Source: Streptomyces phaeofaciens
GTDB taxonomy: Bacteria; Actinomycetota; Actinomycetes; Streptomycetales; Streptomycetaceae
Assembly (NCBI RefSeq): GCF_014648915.1
Contig: NZ_BMSA01000004.1
Span: 124,001 to 188,000 of the forward strand
Direction of reading: 5' to 3'
Length of the DNA: 64,000 nucleotides
Shown here: positions 1-8,842 of the stretch, in pieces
Layout of the letters: each line of letters opens with the position of its first letter
Position numbering within the stretch: the stretch's first letter is position 1
Translations under genes and position numbers: made by a program
Notes under the pieces: model-generated
What the model saw: the letters and a program-made list of their open reading frames with translations, nothing else
The model's database searches: none
What the model was told of the DNA's origin: nothing

Positions 1-3000
1 CCCCGCAGGCCGATCCGGGCCGGGTACTGGGTGGTGAACCAGCCGACGGTGCGGGAGACGTCGAGCGCGCCGGTGGGGTCCGCGTCGCGGCCGTGGCCCT
101 CGAGGTCCACCAGGAGGGAGGCGGGTGCCGTGCCGTCGGCGTCGTGCTGCCGGCGGTGGGCGGCCAGGGCGAGAGCGGCGAGCATCAACGTGTCGGGGCG
201 GGTGCTCAGGGCGGCGGGGACGGTGGTCAGCAGGGGGCGGACCACGTCGGTGGGGAGAGTCACGGTCAGGCTGCGCGCGGTGGCCGCCGTGTCGCGTGCG
301 GGGTCGGGGACGCGGTCGGTGAGGGGGACGGGGGCCGGACCGGGTGCCACGGGGGCCGTGGCCTCCGTGGGGGCGAGGATGTCGCGCCAGCGCGGCAGGT
401 CGGCGGTGACGGACGGGTCCTGGGCCCGTGCGGACAGCTGCCGGGCCCAGTCGGGGAAGGAGGTCCCGACCGGCTGGAGGCGGACCGGCTCGCCGGCGGA
501 CACCGCGGACCATGCCTCGGCCAGGTCGGCGAGCAGGACCCGCCAGGAGACGCCGTCGACGACCAGGTGGTGCAGGCAGAGCAGGAGGCGGCCCGGCCGG
601 TCGCGGCCGTGGTCGAACCAGACCGCCTGGAGCACGGTGCCGGCGGCCGGGTCCAGGCGTCCGGGGGCGGCCTCGGTCTCCCGGGCGACGGCCGCGCGGC
701 GGGCGTCGTCGTCGAGGCCGGACAGGTCGACGCGGGTGAGGTGGGCCGCCGCCGAAGGCGCGGGCGCGATACGGCAGGCGGGACGGGAATCCGGGGTCGG
801 CCCGGTGCGCAGGCGCAGCATGTCGTGGTGGTCGACCAGCGCCCGCAGGACGGTCGCGAGGCGCTCCGGGTCGGCGTCGGCGGGGGTCTGGAGCAGCACC
901 GACTGGCTGAACCGGTCGACCGGACCGGGGCCGTCCAGGAGCCAGCGCATGATCGGGGTGAGGGGGACCTCGGGTCCGACGGAGGCGGGAGCGGCAGGAG
1001 CGGCGTCGCGGGCGACGGGGTCGCCGAAGGCGGGGGGCGGAGGTGCGGGAGTCGGCGTCCGGGCGGTCTCCCGGGCCAGGGCGGCAGGCGTGCGATGGCT
1101 GAAGACGTCGCGCAGGGTCAACGTCAGACCGGCCGCCCGCGCCCGGCTCACCAGGGTCAGCGCGGTGATGCTGTCACCGCCGAGTTCGAAGAACGCCTCG
1201 TCGGCGCCGACGGACTCCCGGCCCAGTACCTGGGCGAACAGGGCGCACAGCGCCTCCTCCGCGGCGGAGCGGGGGGCCTGGGCGGGGGCGGTGGAGGAGG
1301 TGGTGTCCGGCGTGGGTGCCGCGGCCGTCTCGGCGAGCGCCCTGCGGTCCAGCTTCCCGCTGGTGGTCAGGGGCAGGCTCGCCCGGACCACATAGCTGTG
1401 CGGAACCATGTACCGGGGCAACGCCTCGGCGAGATGGGCCTGGAGCACGGCGGGTACGGGCTCGGTGCCGGTGCCACCGACCACATGGGCGACGAGCCGT
1501 TTCACACCGGCCGCCGTCTCCTGGACCAGGACGGCGGCCTGCGCCACGGACGGGTGTCTGATCAACTCGGCCTCGATCTCGCCCAGTTCGATCCGGTGGC
1601 CGTTGATCTTCACCTGCTGGTCGATCCGGCCCAGGAACTCCAGCTCCCCCCGGTCGTTCCAGCGGACCAGGTCGCCGGTGCGGTACATGCGGGTTCCGGG
1701 TGCGGCGGACCAGGGGTCGGGGACGAACCGGTCCGCCGTCAGGCCGGGCCGGCCGAGGTAGCCGCGCGCGAGACCGGCGCCGGAGACGCACAGTTCGCCG
1801 GGGGTGCCGGGCGGCACCGGACGCAGCTGGGCGTCGACCACGTGGAGCCGGTGGTTGACCGTGGGCCGGCCGATCGGCGGGGCGGTGCCTCCCGAGGGGG
1901 CGGTGCAGCGGTGCATGGCCACCACGACCGTGGTCTCGGTGGGGCCGTAGGTGTTCCAGACCTCGCGCCCGGGGGCCGCCCAGCGATCGACGACGTCACC
2001 GGAGGGGGCCTCGCCGCCGGTGGAGACGAAGGTGAGCGCGGGCAGGGCCGTGGGGTCGAGCAGGGGCATCAGTGCGGTGGGCAGGTCGGCGACGGTGACC
2101 GCCTGATCGGCCATCAGGGCCTGGAGCCGGTCGATGTCCAGCCGCTCCTCGTCGGTGGCCAGCACCAGGGTGCCGCCGCTGAGCAGCGCGCCGAAGATCT
2201 CCAGCACCGACACGTCGAAGGTGAGCGCGGCGAAGCCGAGGAAGCGCGCGTCGGGTCCGACCCGGCAGGCGGCGAGGTTCTGGAGGGTGAAGGCGACGGC
2301 GGCGCCATGGCTGGCGATCACGCCCTTGGGCTGTCCGGTGCTGCCCGAGGTGTAGAGCGTGTAGGCGGCGTTGCCGGGCCCGACGGCGGCGTCGGCGGAC
2401 GGGGTGTGCCCGGAGTGCGCGACCGTGTCCGCCGGCTCGCCGTCGCACGGGGGTTCGACGGGGACCACGTTCCGCACGGCGGCGGGCAGCCGGCCGGCCG
2501 GTCCCGGACCGCTCACGACGGTGTCGATTCCGGCGTCCCGGACGAGGTACTCCAGTCGGCGCGGGGGCAGCCCGGGGTCGAGGGGGACGTAGCACCCGCC
2601 CGCCTTGAGGACCGCCAGCACCGCGGTGACCATCCCCGGGGAGCGGTCGACGCAGACGCCGACCGGCCGGTCGGGTGCGACGAACGGGCGCAGCCGCCGG
2701 GCGGTCTCGTCGGACCGGGCCGCCAGCTCGCGGTAGGTGACCTGTTCGCCGGCGCAGACGACGGCGACCGCGTCCGGGGTGCGCCGGGCCTGCTCCTCGA
2801 ACAGCTCGTGCAGGCAACGGTCCTCGGCGACGGGTGCGGTGCCGCCGTCGCCGTACTCGAGCAGCAGGCGGAGGTCGGACGGGGACAGGATGTCGATCCC
2901 GCCGACCGTGGTGTCCTCGTCGGCCCGGGCCACGCGGGTGACGAAGTCCACGAAGCGGTCCTGGTGGGCGGCGAGTTCGTCGAGGTCGCAGCGGGCGGAG

Positions 3001-4196
3001 TCCACCTCGAACTGGAGGCCGATCGTGCCGTCGCCGCGCTCGTAGACATTGAGGGAGAGGTAGTCGACCGGTCCGACGGCGAGGTTGTGGGCGGTGGCGG
3101 GCGCTCCCGCGAAGGTGACGTCGTAGTCGAAGGACATGATGTTGACGGCCGCGTCCCACAGTCTGCGGCCCGTGTCGCCGAGGGCGAGTTCCCGCTTCAG
3201 TTCGTCGACGGGGTGGCGCTGGTGCCGCAGCCCTTCCCGCACGGCCTGCGAGGCCTGTCGTACGAGGTCGTCGAACCGGGTGGCGGGGGTGACCGTCAGC
3301 CGCAGCGGGAGGATGTTGGACAGCGCCCCGCAGGTGCCGCGCGCGGCCGGGGTGGCGCGCCCGGTCACGGGCATGCCGAGGACCACGTCCTCGGCGCCGG
3401 CGATCCGGTGCAGATAGGCGGCGGCCGCCGCAAGGACGACGACGGTCCAGCGGGTGCGGGCGCGGCGGGCGGTGCTCCGCAGGGCCTCGGCGGTCTCGGG
3501 TCCGAGGTCGGTGCGCAGGCGCAGCACCCGGCCGGAGGGGGGCAGGCCGGTCCGGCCGCCGAAGGCGACGGTCTCCGGCAGGTCCGTCATCCGCTCCAGC
3601 CAGTAGGCGCGGTCCCGCGCACCCTGCTCGGACTCACGGTAGGCGCGGTCCTCGTCCACGATCTCGCGCAGGGGCGCGGCGTCGGTGGGCGTGAGCGGGG
3701 AGCCGTCCACCAGGGCGGTGTACGCCTCGGCGACCCGGCGGTTCATCCGGGCGCCGGCGACGCCGTCGGCGACGATGTGGTGCGCGGCGTGGAACCAGAA
3801 GAAGCGCTCGGGTCCGGCGCGGAAGAGCAGGTAGCGGGTGAAGGGGCCCCGGGTGAGGTCGGTGGGCCGGGCGAGCGTCGCCCGCATGTGTTCCTCCGCC
3901 GCGGCACGCGGGTCCGGGTGCCCGCTGACGTCCACCGTCTCCAGCTCCAGTGGTGGCCTCTCCACGGGGACCTGCCAGACCCGGCCGTCCTCCTCCTCGA
4001 AACGCACGTTCAGGAAATCGGTCTCGGCGATCATGGTGCGCAGGGCTTCCTGGAACAGACCGGCGTCGACCGCGCCATGAATCTCCAGGTATTCGGCAAT
4101 GTGGTAGTCGCAGCTTTCTGGATCGAGCTGCTGGGCAACCCATATGCCGGCCTGCGGGGCCGTCAGGGGAAGACGAACGCGCTCCTCAGCGGACAT
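1..4196 (-). CDS. Non-ribosomal peptide synthetase, C-A-T-E module (5' part; runs off left edge)
   Basis: The gene encodes an assembly-line enzyme that selects, tethers, condenses and epimerises an amino acid. It reads from ATG 4196 with no stop before base 1 (1398 codons visible). The condensation domain carries HHIVADG near residue 139. The adenylation domain has YTSGSTGQPKG near 613, FDVSVLEIFG near 659, NTYGPTETT near 749 and the Lys of TTSGKLDRR. The carrier domain has FFELGGDSIT near 1004, whose Ser takes phosphopantetheine. The next domain has LTPIMRWL, HHLVVDGVSW, EGHGRD and RTVGWFT, the signature of an epimerisation rather than a second condensation domain, so a D-residue is expected. 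Aligning by eye to GrsA gives the pocket code DVLDVTTVVK. I do not recognise its substrate; the acidic residue at position 278 hints at a basic or polar side chain. Starting with a C domain implies an upstream donor module or an acyl starter elsewhere. Confidence 0.93.
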   Translation of the reverse strand, partial: MSAEERVRLPLTAPQAGIWVAQQLDPESCDYHIAEYLEIHGAVDAGLFQEALRTMIAETDFLNVRFEEEDGRVWQVPVERPPLELETVDVSGHPDPRAAAEEHMRATLARPTDLTRGPFTRYLLFRAGPERFFWFHAAHHIVADGVAGARMNRRVAEAYTALVDGSPLTPTDAAPLREIVDEDRAYRESEQGARDRAYWLERMTDLPETVAFGGRTGLPPSGRVLRLRTDLGPETAEALRSTARRARTRWTVVVLAAAAAYLHRIAGAEDVVLGMPVTGRATPAARGTCGALSNILPLRLTVTPATRFDDLVRQASQAVREGLRHQRHPVDELKRELALGDTGRRLWDAAVNIMSFDYDVTFAGAPATAHNLAVGPVDYLSLNVYERGDGTIGLQFEVDSARCDLDELAAHQDRFVDFVTRVARADEDTTVGGIDILSPSDLRLLLEYGDGGTAPVAEDRCLHELFEEQARRTPDAVAVVCAGEQVTYRELAARSDETARRLRPFVAPDRPVGVCVDRSPGMVTAVLAVLKAGGCYVPLDPGLPPRRLEYLVRDAGIDTVVSGPGPAGRLPAAVRNVVPVEPPCDGEPADTVAHSGHTPSADAAVGPGNAAYTLYTSGSTGQPKGVIASHGAAVAFTLQNLAACRVGPDARFLGFAALTFDVSVLEIFGALLSGGTLVLATDEERLDIDRLQALMADQAVTVADLPTALMPLLDPTALPALTFVSTGGEAPSGDVVDRWAAPGREVWNTYGPTETTVVVAMHRCTAPSGGTAPPIGRPTVNHRLHVVDAQLRPVPPGTPGELCVSGAGLARGYLGRPGLTADRFVPDPWSAAPGTRMYRTGDLVRWNDRGELEFLGRIDQQVKINGHRIELGEIEAELIRHPSVAQAAVLVQETAAGVKRLVAHVVGGTGTEPVPAVLQAHLAEALPRYMVPHSYVVRASLPLTTSGKLDRRALAETAAAPTPDTTSSTAPAQAPRSAAEEALCALFAQVLGRESVGADEAFFELGGDSITALTLVSRARAAGLTLTLRDVFSHRTPAALARETARTPTPAPPPPAFGDPVARDAAPAAPASVGPEVPLTPIMRWLLDGPGPVDRFSQSVLLQTPADADPERLATVLRALVDHHDMLRLRTGPTPDSRPACRIAPAPSAAAHLTRVDLSGLDDDARRAAVARETEAAPGRLDPAAGTVLQAVWFDHGRDRPGRLLLCLHHLVVDGVSWRVLLADLAEAWSAVSAGEPVRLQPVGTSFPDWARQLSARAQDPSVTADLPRWRDILAPTEATAPVAPGPAPVPLTDRVPDPARDTAATARSLTVTLPTDVVRPLLTTVPAALSTRPDTLMLAALALAAHRRQHDADGTAPASLLVDLEGHGRDADPTGALDVSRTVGWFTTQYPARIGLR

Positions 4197-4434
4197 CCGG
4201 CTGTCTCATCTCACTCGGCTTGGCGACGGACGACGTCATGTTCGCGTCCACTGTGCGAGCCGGATCCGTGGCCGGAAAGTCACGGGAAAAAGGCTCTTGA
4301 CCACCGAATGCCGGCTGCCCTAGAAATACCGGCCGAAGAATTCCGGTCCCGTGAATCAGCGACTTTCGGCGCCTGCCATTTCCGGTGACGCTGCTCCTCG
4401 GCAAAGAGGTCGTTCAGGGAAGGAAGGCGTCGGG

Positions 4435-5187
4435 ATGACACCGGAGATCGAAGCCGCGTTCGCGGCGATCAGAGACGAGTACGGCCCGGGGTCGATCGAC
4501 CGGGTCGAACGGATGCTGGACGCGAACCCGCGGGACCGGGATCCCCTGCAGAAGCAGGCCAAGTGGATCATGCCGGGCATCTCCCGGAAGCCGTGGCACG
4601 ACCGGTACGAGCACCCCGAGATCGCCCCCGTGGTGCGGGCCTTCGAGGCCGGGCACGCGGCGATCCGGGAGGAACTGGCCGAGGCCTGGGCCGAGCGGCG
4701 CGGCCGCTTCTCCGACTACGAGCACTACCTGGTCCGGCAGGAGGACTGGCAGGCGCTGTACCTCTACCGGGCGGGGAAGCCGGTCCTGGAATCCGAGCCG
4801 CTCGTACCGACGGCGTTCCGCATCCTCCAGGAGACGGCCGTCGACACCGAACGGATCTGCCCGCTGCTGGAGAGTCATTTCTCCACGCTGCTGCCGGGTG
4901 CGGCCATCGCGCCGCACTGCGACCTGTGGAACTTCAGCATCAACCTGCATCTCGCCGTCGACATCCCCGAGGGGTGCGGCATCAGCGTGGCCGGGGAGTC
5001 CCGCCGGTGGACCGAGGGAGAGTGCCTGCTCTTCGACTACTCCTTCGAGCACGAGGCCTGGAACCACGGCGACCGTCCCCGCACCTGCCTGCTGGTCGAC
5101 CTCTGGCATCCCGAGACCACCGTTCCGGAGCGCAGGGCCCTCACATCGCTGGTCACCGAGGTCCGCCGGCTCACCGGCGAGGCCTGA
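4435..5187 (+). CDS. Aspartyl/asparaginyl beta-hydroxylase-like Fe(II)/2-oxoglutarate oxygenase
   Basis: The 250-aa protein has the C-terminal jelly-roll of the Asp_Arg_Hydrox family. An iron-binding His lies in APHCDLWNFSINLHL, followed by a conserved Gly/Glu stretch and a second His in FEHEAWNHGDRPRTC; its Arg would bind 2-oxoglutarate. Relatives such as SyrP hydroxylate the beta carbon of an amino acid held on an NRPS carrier domain. The gene is divergent from the NRPS at 1-4196 with a 238-bp gap, so a tailoring role on that peptide is the natural inference. The ATG at 4435 follows a strong purine-rich ribosome site (4416-4426), which makes it preferable to the in-frame ATG at 4351. A perfect 16-bp hairpin follows the stop. 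The substrate is not determined from sequence. Confidence 0.82.
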   Translation: MTPEIEAAFAAIRDEYGPGSIDRVERMLDANPRDRDPLQKQAKWIMPGISRKPWHDRYEHPEIAPVVRAFEAGHAAIREELAEAWAERRGRFSDYEHYLVRQEDWQALYLYRAGKPVLESEPLVPTAFRILQETAVDTERICPLLESHFSTLLPGAAIAPHCDLWNFSINLHLAVDIPEGCGISVAGESRRWTEGECLLFDYSFEHEAWNHGDRPRTCLLVDLWHPETTVPERRALTSLVTEVRRLTGEA

Positions 5188-5219
5188 GGGGCCGGCGGAC
5201 GGACACCGGTCGTGGAGTC

Positions 5220-5257
5220 GCCGGGGCCGCGTCGGCGTCCTCCGACGCGGCCCCGGC
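5220..5257. terminator. Bidirectional terminator hairpin between convergent genes
   Basis: A perfect 16-bp inverted repeat (5220-5235 and 5242-5257) with a 6-nt loop lies between the stops of the hydroxylase (5187) and the aldehyde dehydrogenase (5263). There is no long U tract, which is usual for Streptomyces terminators. Confidence 0.85.
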
Positions 5258-5262
5258 GTCTG

Positions 5263-6597
5263 TCACGCCACCGTGCGGATCAGCTTCTTGTTGACGAACT
5301 CCTCCATGCCGAGGCGGCCGAGTTCGCGGCCGAAGCCGGAGCGCTTGACACCGCCGAAGGGCAGTTCGGCCCCCTCCGCGCCCACGCCGTTCACGAAGAC
5401 CATGCCGGCCTCGATGCGGTCGGCGACGCGCGCGGCCTGCTCGGGGTCGGTGGTGAAGACGTAGGACCCGAGGCCGTACGGGGTGTCGTTGGCGATCCGC
5501 AGGGCGTCCTCCTCGTCGGCGGCCGGGAAGACCATCGCGACGGGGCCGAAGAGCTCCTGGCGGGCGGCGGCGTGCCGGGTGCTCAGCCCGGTGAGGACGC
5601 CCGCCGGGAAGAAGGCACCGTGCCGCTCGCCGTCGCTGTGCAGGGTGGCGCCCTCCGCCACGGCCGCGTCGACCTGGCGGGCGAGGGCCTCGGCGGCGGC
5701 GGCCGAGGACAGCGGGGCCCCGGTGGCAGCGGCGAGCAGCCGGGCGGTGAACTTCTCGACGAACGCGTCGTGCAGCTCGTCCGCGACCACGAACCGCTTG
5801 GCCGCGTTGCACGCCTGGCCGGTGTTGTCGAGGCGGGCGGCGACGGCCGCCTCGACGACGGCGTCCAGGTCGTCGGTGGACAGCACGACGAACGGGTCGG
5901 ACCCGCCCAGTTCGAGGACGACCTTCTTCAGGTGCCGTCCGGCGATCTCGGCCACGGCGGCGCCGGCCCGCTCCGAACCGGTGAGCGACACCCCTTGCAC
6001 CCTCGGGTCGGCGATCACGTCGGCGATCTGCTCGTTGCTGGCGTACACGTTGACGTACGCCCCGGCCGGGAAGCCGGCCTCGGTGAAGAGCCGTTCCAGC
6101 AGCGCGGCCGTGGCCGGACACTGGGGGGCGTGCTTGAGGACGAGGGTGTTGCCGACGGCGAGGTTGGGGGCGGCGAAGCGGGCGACCTGGTAGGCGGGGA
6201 AGTTCCACGGCATGATGCCGAGCAGGACACCCAGCGGGCCGCGCCGGACGACGGCGGTGCCGGGTCCTGAGGTGACCTTGAGCGGCTCGTCGGCGAGGAA
6301 CTCCTCGGCGTGGTCGGCGTAGTAGTGGTAGATGTCGACGCAGAAGCCGATCTCGCCCTCCGCCTCCGCGAGGGGTTTGCCCATCTCCCGCACGATGCTC
6401 GCGGCGAGTTCGGCGCGGTGCAGTTCGTGCAGGTCGCCCAGGCGGCGCAGCAGCGCGGCGCGTTCGGCCACGGAGCCGGTGCGGCCCCAGGCGGTGGCGG
6501 CGTGGGCGGCGTCGACCGCCGCCGCGATCTCGGCGTCGGTGGCGGTCGGGTAGGTCTCGGCGACCTCGCCGGTGGTCGGGTCGGTGACGGCGTACAT
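5263..6597 (-). CDS. NAD(P)-dependent aldehyde dehydrogenase (succinate-semialdehyde dehydrogenase-like)
   Basis: The 444-aa enzyme would oxidise an aldehyde to its acid. It shows the family's catalytic Glu in LELGGSDPF (E229) and the nucleophilic Cys in NTGQACNAAKR (C263). MPWNFP and LTGSERAG lie in the cofactor region, and PFGGVKRSGFGRELG is near the C-terminus. The GQxCNAxKR pattern fits the GabD/succinate-semialdehyde branch, but the true aldehyde is unknown. The start chosen is ATG 6597, preceded by GGAG; the longer open frame upstream would run through the shared promoter. The gene is divergent from the TetR gene at 6763, and a long palindrome lies between the two starts, so repression by that TetR and induction by an aldehyde or its precursor is likely. 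Confidence 0.88.
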   Translation of the reverse strand: MYAVTDPTTGEVAETYPTATDAEIAAAVDAAHAATAWGRTGSVAERAALLRRLGDLHELHRAELAASIVREMGKPLAEAEGEIGFCVDIYHYYADHAEEFLADEPLKVTSGPGTAVVRRGPLGVLLGIMPWNFPAYQVARFAAPNLAVGNTLVLKHAPQCPATAALLERLFTEAGFPAGAYVNVYASNEQIADVIADPRVQGVSLTGSERAGAAVAEIAGRHLKKVVLELGGSDPFVVLSTDDLDAVVEAAVAARLDNTGQACNAAKRFVVADELHDAFVEKFTARLLAAATGAPLSSAAAAEALARQVDAAVAEGATLHSDGERHGAFFPAGVLTGLSTRHAAARQELFGPVAMVFPAADEEDALRIANDTPYGLGSYVFTTDPEQAARVADRIEAGMVFVNGVGAEGAELPFGGVKRSGFGRELGRLGMEEFVNKKLIRTVA

Positions 6598-6706
6598 GGG
6601 GTCTCCAGGGTCTCGGGCGGCGGGTGGGGGACGGCTCGCCGGTCCGGACCTGTCGTCTCCCCCGCCGGTGTCACGTCCGTGACCGGTGGGGTTCCGGCCG
6701 AGTCTC

Positions 6707-6752
6707 TTATTGGGCGTGTGACCAATTGATTTATTGGTCACGTACTCAATAA
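6707..6752. promoter_or_regulatory. Divergent TetR operator, 20-bp inverted repeat
   Basis: Two 20-bp arms (6707-6726 and 6733-6752) flank a 6-nt spacer. The inner arms GTGACCAAT and ATTGGTCAC are perfect complements, and 17 of 20 arm positions pair overall. The site is AT-rich against its surroundings and ends 10 bp before the TetR ATG, so binding would block both divergent genes. Confidence 0.8.
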
Positions 6753-6762
6753 CATTCACCGC

Positions 6763-7401
6763 ATGACGTCAAGAGGGCCCGGGAAGCGCGTCCGCAAGGC
6801 ACCGGCCGAGCGCCGCCACGAGATCGTCGCCACGGCGGCGCGGGTGGGGCTCACCGAGGGCCTGGAGTGCGTGACGCTGCGCCGGGTCGCCGACGAGCTG
6901 GGGGTCCGGCCGGGGCTGGTCGGCCACTACTTCCCGGCGGCCGACGCATTGGTCGCCGAGGCGTTCACCGGCGCCACGATGGCCGAGCTGGACGGCCTGT
7001 TGCCGGAGCCGCCCGCCGAGGGCGACGGGCCGACCCCGGCCGGTGTCCTGCGGCGCTTCTTCACCCTGATCTCCGGCACCGAGTTCGACGACGTCAGCCG
7101 GCTGTGGCTGAACGCCCGTCACCTCTCCCGCTACCGGCCGGTGCTGCGCGAACACGTCGTCGCCCAGGAACTCCTGTGGTGCCGCCGCTTCGCGGGGGTC
7201 ATCACCGACGGCACCGCGGCCGGGGAGTTCTCGTGCCCCAACCCCTGGGCCGCCGCCGCGCGCGTGCTCGTGGCGATCGACGGGGCCAGCACGTACATCA
7301 ACACCAGCGCCGAGCACCGCGCGGAGCCGATCGCCACGATGCCGCGCACCGTGGCGGAGGCCGAACTCGGACTGCCGGCCGGGGCCCTGGGGCCCGGCTG
7401 A
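6763..7401 (+). CDS. TetR-family transcriptional regulator
   Basis: The 212-aa protein has an N-terminal helix-turn-helix of TetR type (residues ~15-60: RHEIVATAARVGL, then LRRVADELGVRPGLVGHYF) and a helical ligand domain. It is divergent from the aldehyde dehydrogenase and is probably its repressor through the palindrome at 6707-6752. I chose ATG 6763, the first Met in frame. No convincing Shine-Dalgarno sequence precedes it, so the transcript may be leaderless. The ligand is unknown. A tandem 18-bp repeat and a hairpin separate its stop from the convergent P450 operon. Confidence 0.88.
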   Translation: MTSRGPGKRVRKAPAERRHEIVATAARVGLTEGLECVTLRRVADELGVRPGLVGHYFPAADALVAEAFTGATMAELDGLLPEPPAEGDGPTPAGVLRRFFTLISGTEFDDVSRLWLNARHLSRYRPVLREHVVAQELLWCRRFAGVITDGTAAGEFSCPNPWAAAARVLVAIDGASTYINTSAEHRAEPIATMPRTVAEAELGLPAGALGPG

Positions 7402-7437
7402 CGGAGAGCCCGCAGGGGCTCCCGAGAGCCCGTGAGG

Positions 7438-7491
7438 GCCCGAGGACCCGTAAAAGCCCGAGGACCCGTAAGGGCCCGAGGACCCGAGGAC
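7438..7491. repeat. Three tandem 18-bp repeats
   Basis: The unit GCCCGAGGACCCGTAAAA is repeated at 7438, 7456 and 7474, with the last copy degenerating into CCCGAGGACCCG. It lies in the 205-bp gap between the convergent TetR and CYP154 genes. No gene is visible in this gap. Confidence 0.7.
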
Positions 7492-7543
7492 CCGGCGCGT
7501 CTCCTCCGGCGGACGACCGCCGCGAGGACCGTGACGCGACCGG

Positions 7544-7573
7544 GCCAGGGCGGGCCCCGGGTGGGCCCCTGGC
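7544..7573. terminator. Probable terminator between TetR and the conservon operon
   Basis: GCCAGGG (7544-7550) pairs with CCCTGGC (7567-7573), and an inner GGGCCC/GGGCCC pair extends the stem. The hairpin sits in the gap between two convergent stops. Confidence 0.5.
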
Positions 7574-7606
7574 GGGCCCTTCCGTGTCCGACGTCGTTCG
7601 CGACCG

Positions 7607-8842
7607 TCAGTCGGTCGAGGCGGTGAGTCTGACGGGCAGCTCGAAGAGGTCGTTCTGGGTCACCACCGGCTTGTTGCGCAGGGCGGACGGCGCCACCGCC
7701 AGGTCCAGGCCGGGGAAGCGGGCGTACAGCGCGGGCAGCGCCACGCCCGCCTCGAGGCGGGACAGGGCCGCGCCGGGGCAGACGTGCGGACCGTGGCCGA
7801 AGGAGATGTGCCGGGTGCCGGTCTCGCGGGTGATGTCGAAGTCGCCCGCCGTGGGGCCGTGCGCCTCCTCGTCGCGGCCTATCGCCCCGTAGCTGACGAT
7901 GAGCGCGTCGCCCGCCGGGAGGACCCGGTCGCCGACCGGTACGTCCTCGGTCGCGAACCGGATCAGGACGTGCGAGGTCGGGGTCGACCAGCGCAGGGTC
8001 TCCTCGATCACCGCCGACCAGTCCGCCGCGCCGGACAGGACCAGGGCCCGCTGGTCGGGGTGGGCGGAGAGGTTCACCACGGCGTTGACGATGAGCGAGA
8101 TGGTCGTCTCGTGGCCGGCGGCGACCATGAGCTGGAGCGTGGAGACGATCTCCTCGTCGGTGAGGCGGTCGCCGTCCTCCGAGGCCTGGACGAGTGCGCT
8201 GGTCAGGTCGTCACCGGGCGCGGCGCGTTTGGCGGCGACCGTCTCGGCCATGATCCCCGCCAGCTCGACGAGGGTGGCGACGACCTCCTGCGGCGGGGTC
8301 TGGGTGGAGAAGAACTTCTCGAACAGCTCCTTCAGCCGCGGCAGGCGGCTCTCCTCGATGCCCATGAGGTCGGCGACGACGTACATCGGCAGCGGGTAGG
8401 CGAACTCCGCCTTGAGGTCGACGACGTCGGCGCCGGCGGGCAGCCGGTCCAGCAGCCGGTCGGTGAGTTCGGTGATCCGCGCCCGCATCGCCTCCACCCG
8501 GCGCGGGGTGAGGGCCTGCGCGACGAGGGTGCGCATCCGGCGGTGGTCGGCGCCGTCCACGGTCAGCATGGACCGGCCGGGGTTGGCCAGGCCGATCAGG
8601 GGCCAGTCGGGCGGGATCTCGCCGCGCTGCCAGGCGCCCCACACGTTGATGTCCTTGACCAGGCGCGGGTCCGTCAGCAGCGCTTTGGCCTCGGCGTGCC
8701 GGGTGACGGCCCATACGGGGACACCACCGGGCAGCTCGACCGCCGCCAGCGGTCCCGCCGCGCGCAGCTCGGCACTCTCGCCGTCGAGGTCGGAGACGAA
8801 CGGATCCAGTGGAATCCGCAGCTCTTCGGTGCCGGACGTCAT
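7607..8842 (-). CDS. Cytochrome P450, CYP154-like (conservon-associated)
   Basis: The 411-aa soluble class I P450 has the I-helix oxygen-activation motif AAGHETT, an intact ExxR in EETLRWSTP and the haem-ligand Cys355 in FGHGPHVCPG. The sequence around the haem resembles the CYP154 family. It is the last gene of the conservon and overlaps the CYP157 gene by ATGA (8839-8842), so the two P450s are translationally coupled. A GGGAGG ribosome site precedes ATG 8842. No ferredoxin gene lies in the operon, so redox partners must come from elsewhere. CYP157/CYP154 pairs downstream of conservons are known in streptomycetes; the substrate is unknown. Confidence 0.9.
   Translation of the reverse strand: MTSGTEELRIPLDPFVSDLDGESAELRAAGPLAAVELPGGVPVWAVTRHAEAKALLTDPRLVKDINVWGAWQRGEIPPDWPLIGLANPGRSMLTVDGADHRRMRTLVAQALTPRRVEAMRARITELTDRLLDRLPAGADVVDLKAEFAYPLPMYVVADLMGIEESRLPRLKELFEKFFSTQTPPQEVVATLVELAGIMAETVAAKRAAPGDDLTSALVQASEDGDRLTDEEIVSTLQLMVAAGHETTISLIVNAVVNLSAHPDQRALVLSGAADWSAVIEETLRWSTPTSHVLIRFATEDVPVGDRVLPAGDALIVSYGAIGRDEEAHGPTAGDFDITRETGTRHISFGHGPHVCPGAALSRLEAGVALPALYARFPGLDLAVAPSALRNKPVVTQNDLFELPVRLTASTD

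Noticed and set aside
1..1000. Second condensation domain after the carrier domain of the NRPS
   Set aside because: EGHGRD and RTVGWFT motifs identify an epimerisation domain instead.
93..4388. Very long open frame on the plus strand (about 1430 codons)
   Set aside because: It is antisense to the NRPS. The product is Gly/Arg/Val-rich without domains, and the minus-strand frame contains every NRPS motif in order.
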